A DNA stretch of 64,000 nucleotides from Roridomyces roridus (lineage: Eukaryota > Basidiomycota > Agaricomycetes > Agaricales > Mycenaceae): the NCBI GenBank assembly GCA_029378245.1, contig JARKIF010000053.1, forward strand, positions 186,001 through 250,000. The letters are read 5' to 3'. The translations under genes were made by a program, and so were the position numbers. The notes beneath the pieces are model-generated. The model had not been told where the DNA came from and made no database searches. It saw nothing but the letters and a program-made list of their open reading frames with translations. Positions 54,757 to 64,000 of the stretch are shown here, in pieces (the stretch's first letter is position 1; the number at the start of each line of letters is the position of its first letter).

Positions 54757-56094
54757 ATGGCTACCTCCCCCTCCTCATCACCTGCGGGCAGCTCGCCCAA
54801 TTACATTGTCGAATTCGTCGACCTCGTCTCAGCCGCTCTCGACGCCCCTGCTCTGGAGGGAATGCTCTCATTGACCGGCTCTGGAGCAGCTCCATCTCCC
54901 TCCCAGGCGCAGGTTAGCTCGCGGGTGCGCCAGATGTTTGCCAAGTTCAAGAACTTTGTCATCAAAAAGTCGGGTTCTTCGACGACGCGTCTAGTGATTG
55001 GAAGACGCGTCGCGGCCGAATACCCAGCGGCACACCACATGTGGCCGCCCACCCGTCGTGCGTTTTTGCCGCATATCATCCTCATCGAGCGCGTTTCTGT
55101 CGTTTCTTCCCCCGCGATTCCCATGCATGACGACGACTCGGAGGTGCCGGCAGACCAGTCTCGAGTTCTTCACCGAACCAAGTCGCTGCCGAGCATCCCG
55201 CATGAACCCGAGGCGCCTTCGAGTCCACTCAGCACGCCGTCAGCGAGCTCGTGCTCCTCGGGCTCCTCGGTCGAGTCTCCGGTTCCGGCGACACCGCTGA
55301 CGACGATAACGGAGAAGGTCGGCGGCGAGACCTGGTCGATGTACAGCGATTTTGGACCCCTTACTACCTCCGATCCCTTCGCAAAGTCCGCAGGTTCGAT
55401 CCTCCCACCAAAGTCCACGGCATTTCGCCGCCCGTACCTCCACTCGTCGTCCTCGAATCCGAATTTCCACGCCCGGCCTGACGACGACGAGGTGACTAGT
55501 ACTGCTAGCCTCCGTCGTCATCCCTCCAGATCTACTAGTGGGCGTCTGCCACCCCCGGCGTACCCGATTCCTCCCACGCCTCCGCCCCGCACCAAGGCGG
55601 CTCTTGTAGGCGGCGAGGCGCGGGGACCTCTACGCCATAATCATCTCCCTTTCCCCGCTTCTTCTTCTTCTTCTTCTTCGCCCACTGCCCTCCCACGCAC
55701 CAGGGCCAAACGATCTCTATCCGTCTCGCAGGCCCAGACTCGGACTCGGACTCCACGCTCCCGCACCGGTCTTGCGCCGCCAGCAACCAATACCATAGAT
55801 CAGGATAATATTAATCCCGGCGAGAGCGGTACCCCGCCCGTGCCTTCGTTGCCGCGTCCCACCAAATTGTCGTTGCCCAGTTCGAATTCGAATTCCAAGA
55901 GGGCACCGCGCCGTGCTCGTCGCCCGAGTTCGCCCTTCCCATTCATGGCAGACCGCGCATCTGCGATCGAGGGCGAGATTCTCCTCGTCCAGGCGTGTGC
56001 GCCCATATCGATGTCTGCGCCCGCTTCTACTGGCGTGTTGCAGCTCAGGCTGGGACCCAACGAGGGCGGGCGGGGGAGTCCTTTTCCTCTTTGA
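54757..56094 (+). CDS. Ser/Pro-rich disordered protein with FVDLVS N-motif (paralog a)
   Basis: 445 aa from MATSPSSSPAGSSPNYIVEF; the open frame extends upstream but this Met aligns with the start of the paralog at 58074. The N-terminal 'VEFVDLVSAALDAPALEG' and the later STPSASSCSSGSSVESP match that paralog (FEFVDLVSVTLDTPVLPS; GTPSASSCSSASTSS). The rest is low-complexity Ser/Pro/Arg with a poly-Ser run encoded by (CTT)n/(TTC)n at 55660-55682. No catalytic motif; probably an intrinsically disordered regulator or scaffold. Confidence 0.65.
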   Translation: MATSPSSSPAGSSPNYIVEFVDLVSAALDAPALEGMLSLTGSGAAPSPSQAQVSSRVRQMFAKFKNFVIKKSGSSTTRLVIGRRVAAEYPAAHHMWPPTRRAFLPHIILIERVSVVSSPAIPMHDDDSEVPADQSRVLHRTKSLPSIPHEPEAPSSPLSTPSASSCSSGSSVESPVPATPLTTITEKVGGETWSMYSDFGPLTTSDPFAKSAGSILPPKSTAFRRPYLHSSSSNPNFHARPDDDEVTSTASLRRHPSRSTSGRLPPPAYPIPPTPPPRTKAALVGGEARGPLRHNHLPFPASSSSSSSPTALPRTRAKRSLSVSQAQTRTRTPRSRTGLAPPATNTIDQDNINPGESGTPPVPSLPRPTKLSLPSSNSNSKRAPRRARRPSSPFPFMADRASAIEGEILLVQACAPISMSAPASTGVLQLRLGPNEGGRGSPFPL

Positions 56095-57126
56095 AATTGA
56101 ATCGTACTCGGGCTGGACGATAACTTTGGATTCTTTCATTACATTACCTTAGGACCCACTCTTCCACCCCATTCGTTCTTTCGCAGTGTAGTTTGTTTGT
56201 TCGATGGCGCGTCAACAAAAAAATGGTTCGTGTACAGTAAGTATATATTATATATACCCTGCATTGTAGTGTGTAGTGTAGTGTACGTGGTTTACAATTC
56301 CACCCTTGGATTTTGGATTTCCTCTTGAGCTCTCATGTGTACGTTCTCTCCGTCCGACAAATTGAACTTGAACGTGAACTTGAAGTGGTGGATCCGATCG
56401 ACTTTCAGAATGCATGCAGCATAACGCCCATCCGGGCCATCCCGGAAATGCGGACCACCACCACCGCTGAAAACCAATTTATCCCTGGGCCTGAATAAAG
56501 GCGGCCTCCACGCGGACTTTCGAATTCATCCTACCGTGGTTGGGGGTTGCATCTTTGATCCACCCAACACCGGCGTCAATGTAGATCTCTCTCTCTAAGC
56601 GTCTAAATTGCCGTGATCTCACAGTCGAGGGTGATAATACGCCCTGTCGGGCTCTCCGGAGCACGTACTTGTGTACATGTCTTTCGATTCAATTCAATTT
56701 CATTCGCCTTGTCAAAACTCTAATTAACCCTAAATTCGATGCAGTCCAACATCCTTGAAGAGAAGACGAGCGGCGGCCGTTTGGGTTCGCTCAGCATAAC
56801 TTGAGTTCAGGAAAAGATATTCATTCGGAATTGCATCAATTAGGGTCGTTATTCATTACAGAGCCATCCAGGTAAGTAAGGTCGAAGTTAGAGTGGATAT
56901 ACACTACGTAGGTCCTTCAGTACAGTATCTGTCGCCGTCGCTTGGATACAGCGCGGAACACCACCAACATCTTGGAGGCTTCTAGCTCTTGTTGTAAATA
57001 CAGACCGAGCGCTGGCACCGCCGTGATAAATGAAACACCACTCGGCGCAGCGGCGCCGACAAAGTCAGATTCACGGGCGGGGGCGAGTAGGGAAGGGAAG
57101 AGAATCCGGAGATGTGCGCGCCCAGC
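56095..57126. other. Intergenic between convergent paralogs
   Basis: 3' flanks of the two FVDLVS genes. 'tagtgtgtagtgtagtgtac' (56268-56288) is a short tandem repeat. No other gene or repeat was recognised. Confidence 0.4.
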
Positions 57127-58074
57127 CTACACACACTCATCCGACTCCCCCAAATCCAAATCCACATCCAACAAAAAATCTAAATCCAAATCCAAATCCA
57201 ACGTAAAATCCCTCCGATGCCGAGTACGAGTCGAGGCCGCCAACTGCAACGAAGACGCGCGGCTGCGCACTTCCGTGGGCACGGGAGGCATGTATGTGGG
57301 CGGGGGCGGAAACGCAGCGAGGAGGGCGCTCCAGTCGGGTGAGTCGTCGCGTCGAGGTAAGTTAGGGTTCGTGGGTTGCCCTCTGGCAGCTCGAGCCGAC
57401 ATCGACGTCGTCCGCACAGCTGCAGTGTGAGGCCTCCGCGGCGCAGACGAGGCGTGACGTCGAATTCGCACTTGAGGCATCGACGTCGTCGTCGTATGGC
57501 ACACTTCCACATCCGGTGTGCTCGCGGCGAGTTGGGGGAAAGGGAGTGAAGTGGGTACGGGCCCTGGTTGGCGCTCGAATGTGGGGTTTTCGGATTTGGG
57601 GCTGCTGGGAGCTGACCACCGACGGTCGAATATGGTGCTAGGCGGCGTCCTCGGGTAGTCCGAGTCTGTCGAGGATGTAGACGCGGAGGAACACGAGCTG
57701 GCAGAGGGCGTCCCGATGGAAGATGAATACCCCCGCTCGTATTGGGCGACGAGGGGAAGATAGGGCATGAACCCGTCGGCGAGCGAATTGTTGACGGATA
57801 ACCGCAGCTCGGGAATTCGATATTCTGCCGGTGACTTGGAACGTGGCGTGGCCGCTATGGCAGGTGTCGCGGCGAACGGGCCCCGTAATACGACTGCGGA
57901 TGCACGGCTCTTGAGTTTGCGCAGTGCCCGCCGCATTGTTCCCTTGGATGTGCTCGCGAGTTCTGGTGCGTCGGATGGGAGCACGGGTGTGTCGAGAGTC
58001 ACGGAGACGAGATCGACGAATTCGAACAAGGAGAGGGGCGAACCGTGCAGGAGGGATGACGAGGGAGATTCCAT
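57127..58074 (-). CDS. Ser/Pro-rich disordered protein with FVDLVS N-motif (paralog b)
   Basis: Single frame of 315 aa, MESPSSSLLHGSPLSLFEFV. It shares the N-terminal FVDLVS..LD.P.L helix and the TPSASSCSS block with the gene at 54757 and lies convergent to it. The middle is Ser/Thr/Pro-rich with a cluster of basic residues (RIRRHASSAPRRPH). The C-terminus ends in the alternating Asp/Leu tail DLDLDLDFLLDVDLDLGESD, encoded by a hexamer repeat. Function unknown; likely intrinsically disordered. Confidence 0.68.
   Translation of the reverse strand: MESPSSSLLHGSPLSLFEFVDLVSVTLDTPVLPSDAPELASTSKGTMRRALRKLKSRASAVVLRGPFAATPAIAATPRSKSPAEYRIPELRLSVNNSLADGFMPYLPLVAQYERGYSSSIGTPSASSCSSASTSSTDSDYPRTPPSTIFDRRWSAPSSPKSENPTFERQPGPVPTSLPFPQLAASTPDVEVCHTTTTSMPQVRIRRHASSAPRRPHTAAVRTTSMSARAARGQPTNPNLPRRDDSPDWSALLAAFPPPPTYMPPVPTEVRSRASSLQLAASTRTRHRRDFTLDLDLDLDFLLDVDLDLGESDECV
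57140..57213 (-). repeat. Hexamer repeat coding an Asp-Leu tail
   Basis: Degenerate tandem of 'aaatcc' on the plus strand (GGATTT on the coding strand) inside the 3' end of the minus-strand gene, giving alternating Asp-Leu residues. It was probably produced by slippage and kept in frame. Confidence 0.8.
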
Positions 58075-58679
58075 CGCGGGGCGTCGACCAAGGCAAGCCC
58101 TTATATGAGTGCGCGGTGATAAAGTACTGCCTGTCAGTTTGAGGGTGATTTATTCGGGTTTGTGCCTTGACAGCGTAACGTTACGCGTATTATTGGACTC
58201 ATTTGACCACGACGAGTCGGTCAGCAGAGTGCCCTCCCTGTGCTGTGTGCTAACACCGTGGGTCCATGACTCTTTCTTCAGTCCTTCGTTCAAAACTCGA
58301 GGTGAAACACGGTACGCACCAAGAAAAAAGCTCCAGGGTCGGATATGTAACGTGCCTCAAGGCCGTCGGAACCGCGCCTCGTGCGCGCATTTAGTTCATT
58401 TCCAGTTTCGAGGGTGCGGATGCACGCCCGTCCTCGACTTGAGCGCCACCTGCGTGTAGGGCTGCCATTCTGGCTCACGAGTCGTCTGCGGATACAGTAG
58501 CGAGCAGGACAGATATCGGGGTTGTATCGAGACGTCAGAGATGTCATGGAACGGACATGAGGGTTCGGGACAACAATCAATCGATCATGTGATGTGATGT
58601 GATGACAGGACCACAACAAAACCATATAACGCATCCGATGATCCTGACTCGTTCACCCACTCAGCTCTCATTTTCTTAC

Positions 58680-60440
58680 CCAGCTGAGGTGCTCTCGCTC
58701 CGAGCCCATAAAATCCGGTCGGACTGGGGACGCTGAGAACCCCTCGGCCTGCATCGACTCTTCAAGCTTCGATCTTGGCAGCCGTCTGCCAGTGTCTGGC
58801 CACCGTCTGCCACCGTCCAGTGTCCCCTAGGCTGTCGTCTGAGTCTGAGACTAGCTTTCATGGCAGCGCTCCAAACCATCGACCTGGACCGACCCTCGAG
58901 GACCTGATGGTGAGACACGCCGGTACTACTACTAGATGCACGACTCTCCTGGCTTTCAAAATCTCAGTGTGAGTCCTTATGTATGTATGTTTTCGTGGTG
59001 CTCTGCTTACTTATTTCGGGCGCACAGCCCGAACCCTGGTGGCCACAGATATCGGCTGTCCTGTCCTTGCCGGAATGTTGGTCGTCCCGAAGGCGACCTG
59101 ATTCTTCCCAGCCTTCTCCTTGATTCTCTCATTATGATTTAATCAACTCGGAGCCTTCTCGGAACTCTGTGCCTGGGGAGCCATCGAGTCACTAGTCCAG
59201 GGCGCCTGGAGCGGAACAGGAGACGCCGAGAACCCCTCGGCCTGCTTCGACTCTTCGAGCTTCGATCTTGGCAGCCAACTGCCAGTGTCTGGCTACCGTC
59301 CAGTGTCGCCATCCTGCGTGGCAGCGCTCCAGACCGTAACGTCGACCTGGGCCTCTTTCTTGCCCTCGAGGGACCTGATGGTGAGACACGGTAAGTACTA
59401 CTACTAGATGCACGACTGTAGCGCTCCTGGCTTCCAAATTGCATTGTGAGTCCTTATGTATATTTTCGGCGCACTCTGCTTACTTATTTCGGGCTCACAG
59501 CGTAGGCTCTGGTGGCCAGTCTTGTCCTTGCCGGAATGTTGGTGGTCCCGAAGGCGACCTGATTCTTCCCAGCCTCCTTCTTGATTCTGTTATTATGATT
59601 TAATCAACTCGGAGCCTTCTCGGAACTCTGTGCCTGGGGAGACATCGAGTCACTGGTCCACTGTCCAGGGCACCTGGAGCGGAACAGGAGACGCTGAGAA
59701 CCCCTCGGCCTGCTTCGACTCTTCAAGCTTCGATCTTGATTCTTGGCAGCCAACTGCCCGTGTCCGACTACCGTCCAGTGTCGCCATCCTGCGTGGCAGC
59801 GCTCCAGACCGTAACATAGACCTGGGCCTCTTTCTTGCCCTCGAGGAACTGGTGAGACACAACTACTAGTAGCGCGGCTCCTGGCTTTCAAATTCCAGTG
59901 AGTCCTTCCTTATGTATGTTTTCGGGGCGCTCTGCTTACAGGCGACCTGATTCTTCCAGCCTTCTTCTTGATTCTGTTATTATCATTTTAATCAACTCGG
60001 AGCCTTCTCGGAAACTCTGTGCCTGGGGAGACATCGAGTCGCTCCTGGACTCCTTTCTCGCCCTCGAGGAACCTGATGGTGAGACACGGTACTACTCCTA
60101 GATGCACTAACTAGTAGCGCCGCCCCTGGCTTTCAAATTGCAGTGTGAGTCCTTCCTTATGTATGTTTTCGTGGCGCTCTACACTTACTTATTTCGGGCG
60201 CACAGCGTGGCCTCTGATGACCACAGTCATCGGCTGTCTTGCCCTTTGGTCCCGAAGGCGAGCGCCAGGTCGGCCTTGGTGCGCTGATTAATATTCTCCT
60301 GGATGAGTGCAGAACTTCTCAAAGTGAGCTTCTTCTTGCAATTGATTCTGTCATTATGATTTGATCGACTCGGAGCATTCTCGGAACTCTGTGCCTGGTG
60401 AGACATCGATATCTGCACATCTAGTCACTAGTCCAGGGCA
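58680..60440. repeat. Degenerate tandem repeat array, ~450-480 bp unit
   Basis: The marker 'gtgagtccttatgtatgt' and variants occurs at about 58970, 59449, 59898 and 60147. 'ctcggagccttctcggaa' occurs at about 59149, 59608, 59997 and (variant) 60370. 'aacccctcggcctgc' occurs at about 58739, 59235 and 59699. The first units are about 479 and 449 bp long and the last is shortened to about 250 bp by internal deletion. Units contain a (tac)n/(tag)n stretch. No coding frame persists across units. Confidence 0.8.
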
Positions 60441-62381
60441 CATGGGGCGGAACAGCCGCCGTGTTCGTACACATCAATGGATAGCATGGCCGACGCCCGA
60501 TTACGCCTATCACACACATCTTTCGCTACGGAATGCCGCATTCCGATTGAGCTTCTCTCCGACGGGTTTGTATGCCGTGGAATTGCGGGCTGGCACGACG
60601 AGCGTGGATTGCGGGAATTGCACGATGTGGAAATGCGGGAGCGGCCCGTCCACGGACCACCGATGTGGTTTCCGCGACTCTCCGGTATGTTATCGCAGGC
60701 TATTGTTTCGTCCCGCCGCGCTGGCTAGCGTACTTGGAAGTCGTTGATGTATCATGTACAGCTGTCGCCCCCGAGTAGGCCGCAGTAGTCCCGCTCTCCG
60801 ACTACCCCGCTCCCATCAATGTGCTTGAGCTTGATGCAGTTTCGTGTACTTACCAGAGTGGGTGGAAGCTCATTATTTATCCTTCAATCTACTACATAAT
60901 TCAGTTCCTGCAGGATGGCAAAAACCGTGGCACTGTTGTGCAACGAGAAATTCCCGATCCAGGATCTTGGCTTTCGACAGTATCTGACAGCGGAGAATCG
61001 TCCAATTCCGACTGGTCGTCCCCCATCATCTGGAACTTACCGTTCTTCCACGTGCTATCGTGGCTGTCGAAACATTAAGACTCGAGGCTCCAAGCGCACC
61101 AATCCATAACAAGCGTACTTAAGTCTGGAATGAAGCGTTTTAACTACATTGGCCCAGGTTCGCCCGCGGATCTAGACGGCCCCCGACGGTTGTGCGTTGG
61201 CGCTGTCAGGCGATTAATTCAATCTCCGCTTTCTTCCGAAGGAAAAGAGTCCACGCCAAGTCCAGCCCCACGGCCCCCACTCTGCCCGACCTCAGGAAAA
61301 GCTCCAACACGCTCGCTCCATCGCCAGGTCAGCGATATGGTCCCGCTGTCGAGGTCATGAGCCGACAGAGAGTTCCACCCCTAAAGCCTCAATTCCATGC
61401 GTCATAGTGGCATCAGAGCACGCCTACTTCCGCTGCGAGGTCATTCAATCGCGTGCTCGAAAACGCCGCAATTAATTTTCATGTGGACCTCGGATGGGAG
61501 ACGGGAGAACATCTGTTCCGATTCCAAATGCCGACCGAGGAACGGTGCCTGCTCGATGTCTTCTTCAGCTAGTCGAATTGATCGCCGCCTCGGGCGGGGT
61601 TTGCTTCTCGACGCCCCCATTTTTCGTGTCGCGGAGGGAAAATTGGGTGCAACGGGTAACGACAGGTAACGGGATGGTTGCACATGCCAGTTGCGACATA
61701 AATGGCAACGCATTTGAGACGTCGGCGTTTTCTTTCCTCTGCATACTTTGCGTTAATTCATTCGCTAGCAGAGAAATGATGGCCAGGAACGATCCATGAT
61801 GTTCCCGCTGGCTCCCTCAGGGCTCTCCACCTCTTCAGAGCATGTGGCTACCATCCACATCGGTACGTTCTAACTCCAAAAGTTTAGCTGTCTCAGTCTG
61901 AGGGGAGATGGAGCGGCGTAGATTTGGAGTGGAAGAATCCAAAATCGCTCTTATCTCTTCTTTCCCCTCTTGGGTTTAAGCGACCCACGCTCGGGAGCGC
62001 TCGAGATGATTGATGGCCAAGAACTCTGAATGATGAGATGTCTACATCGGCTATGGCTACTTGGTTCGACACGGGACACCATCGGAACTCATGAGGCCTT
62101 CTCGTACACTGGCGTAGACTCCCAGCAGCTACACAGGCGGGGAAGCAGTAGCTTTTAGCAGGGGAGTACCTTTATCTAGTACCGTGTGAAAGGGGGCCAA
62201 TACTCACGGGCCGGCGGGTGTCGTTCAAGTTGCCACACGAACACATCTTACAGAATGTATTGTAACCCATGATATCGGCTCCCCATGTGTTACAGCTCCA
62301 TTCATGGGGTCCGCTTTAAAACCTCCGATTGCGAATCCAGCTTCTTTGAGACGTTATCCGCTCCTCCTCCCTCTCTGCGCC
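60441..62381. other. Intergenic with gene relics
   Basis: Isolated protein-like pieces occur on the plus strand: 'ADARLRLSHTSFATECRIPI' (about 60487), WLSTVSDSGESSNSDWSSPI (about 60965) and FHVDLGWETGEHLFRFQMPT (about 61478). None has a complete start, splice partner and stop, so I treat them as relics. From 61800 to 62381 nothing but the OPT gene's promoter is seen. Confidence 0.35.
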
Positions 62382-64000
62382 ATGGCAGAAGTCGACGTTG
62401 CGCCTACACTCGGCAAAACGGGGTTCACCAACGACCACGACATGGAGAAGCGTCGCTCCGACTCCGAGTTGGACGAGAAGGACCCTCACTTTGGTGAGAA
62501 GGTCGATCTCGAAAACGCGGACGAGGTCGGCGAGGTCTTTACCGATGGACCGCGCTTGATCGATATTGGCGAGGACGGAAAGGAACGGCCTATCGGTGCG
62601 TGGAATGCTATGATTCTTTCAGTGTGCTCACCGTGCCCTAGACACGGCGGCGGACTATGCCACCCGGCTGGTTTCCCTCGACGACGACCCAACCACCAGG
62701 ATTTACACCTTCCGGATGTTCTTCTTGGGTCTGGGTCTCAGTTGTTTCGCGTGCGTCCCAAGTCGTCGCCGCCTGTATGTTGCGCTGAATATCTGATAGC
62801 TCTGTCTTGGGACAAATCTTTGTACGTGTACCGCCGCACTCATTAGCTAACTAAGCCGCCCGACAGTACTTCCGTCCCCAAACGGTGCGTTTCTCGTTGT
62901 CATTTTTGTCTGAGCCTGCTCTGAATTTTCGGCAGATCTACGTCAGCCAGCTTTTCATCCAGATCATTGGGTTCGTCCTTGGTCGTGTGCGTGCATTTCT
63001 CGCTCATGCTTCAGCCTCCTGACACTCATTCTCAGATGATGGAATGGTTAGTTCCCGGACCGTCCGAGCATGCTCTCATCCGCACGCCGGACAACTGGTT
63101 CTTCAGCTTCATGAACCACGGGCCCTTCAGTTTGTAACATTCTTTGCCGACTCGATATGACTCTCATACTCTCTCAGACCTAAAGGAGCACGTCGCAATC
63201 ACAATTATGTCTAGCACGGCGTCATCGTCTGCGCTCGCCATCTCCATCTTCGCCGCCCAAGAATTGTACTACGAAGTCGAGACCGAGATCGCTGTCGGTA
63301 TCTTCACGTGCGTCGTCCCACTCTTTGTCATCGACCAACCATTCATGCTTGCTCTCAGAATCATCGCGTCGCAGCTCATTGGGTACGGCATGGCCGGCAT
63401 CATGCGGGTGTTCCTCGTCTGGCCTACGTACGCCGTCTACCCTCAGACGATGCCCACCATCCAGCTGTTCGAAGCTCTCCACAACGGGTAAATCTTAGAC
63501 TCTTAGTCACACACATTCTCTGACTCGACCTGAATTCAGAGACGGTATGATGGCTCAGTCCAAGCGCAGAAAATTCTTCTGGGGTATCTTCATCGCCATC
63601 TTTGTCTGGGAGTGGATTCCGGTATGTCTGCTGTTTCCTTCATTCCCTGTGAGCTGTGCTGATGTGGATTATAGGAATACAGTGCGTCTTTTTTTGTCGC
63701 ACAGTCGAATGGTTGACTAAGAAGATGTAGTCGCTCCTACGCTCACCGGTGTCAGTATCTTCTGTCTTGCCAACCAGGATAGTGCCTGGTTCACGCGTGT
63801 CTTTGGTTGGTCTCTTTAAGACGCTATAATATTATGAACTCATCATATTCGTCACAGGCGGCGCTGCGGGTAACGAGGGTCTCGGTCTTTTCTCACTCTG
63901 CTTCGACTGGGCCTACGTGCGTTGACCATTTATTCCCCATGTAGGATGCTCACTCCTCAACAGGTCGGCTCTGGCGGTAGTGCGATCGGTTCTCTCTTCA
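62382..64000 (+). CDS. OPT-family oligopeptide transporter, 5' part
   Basis: Partial; runs off the window. Exons: 62382-62595, 62642-62750, 62800-62821, 62867-62884, 62936-62986, 63036-63129, 63178-63487, 63540-63621, 63675-63681, 63731-63805, 63858-63916 and 63964 onward. A cytosolic acidic N-terminus (MAEVDVAPTLGKTG) is followed by RIYTFRMFFLGLGLSCFASVLGQIFYFRPQT and the OPT signatures 'NHGPFNLKEHVAITIMSSTA' and FGGAAGNEGLGLFSLCFDW. It is a polytopic membrane protein of the oligopeptide-transporter superfamily, importing small peptides with protons (family knowledge). Exons of 22, 18 and 7 nt are needed to keep the conserved frame. Confidence 0.9.

Noticed and set aside
59139..59891. Arg-rich minus-strand open frames in the repeat array as genes
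   Set aside because: They lie across the repeat landmarks in unrelated frames of each unit and have no start or splice conservation.

Overview
The window is nuclear DNA of a filamentous basidiomycete, most likely an Agaricomycete (mushroom-forming fungus). Nearly every gene is cut by many introns of about 45-60 nt with GT(G/A)(A/C)GT-like donors. Several gene families look typical of that class: lineage-specific F-box/LRR proteins, an MYLTRT-type BTB protein, a degenerate kinase-like family, fungal secreted proteins, an A1 aspartic protease and an OPT transporter. No rRNA, tRNA or CRISPR was seen. All gene models are hand-spliced from frame continuity and paralog comparison; none has transcript support.

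Left third (1-17.95 kb): three tandem paralogs of an eight-exon, armadillo-like helical-repeat gene (273-2287, 6754-8782, 12590-14635). The first has lost its normal last exon and abuts a decayed DNA transposon (2384-5873) carrying a truncated integrase. A small basic gene (MPRLKK protein) follows the third paralog intact (14889-15517); a broken copy lies upstream of the third paralog (11930-12240). A BTB/SR-rich gene sits between paralogs 2 and 3. A nine-exon secreted-protein gene with an 11-residue repeat helix closes this part.

Middle (18-45 kb): a family of F-box/LRR genes with intact members (18582-19925, 31475-32761), two pseudogenes (about 26.2-29.2 kb) and a relic. The F-box gene at 31475 shares a 123-bp divergent promoter with a CNOT11-like CCR4-NOT subunit. 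An inverted duplication of that promoter is fused to the F-box pseudogene at 27.16 kb. Next come a secreted LEA-like protein, an unrecognised 130-residue protein family in three copies (two divergent, one broken), two more transposon-like elements (38649-40275, 40681-42171), an SDR oxidoreductase and a metallophosphoesterase.

Right third (45-64 kb): a twelve-exon kinase-fold-like protein, a secreted protein of the 'NAQRLARGLP' type, a protein with a C-terminal F-box, two convergent disordered paralogs, a degenerate tandem array (58.7-60.4 kb) and the 5' part of an OPT oligopeptide transporter running off the right edge.

The most unusual signals are these. Three elements have inverted ends built from short degenerate oligomers, a different oligomer in each. 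One of them separates the TATA region from the start codon of the third small-protein paralog. Equivalent introns of the tandem paralogs switch between GT and GC donors. A promoter duplication created a truncated F-box gene.
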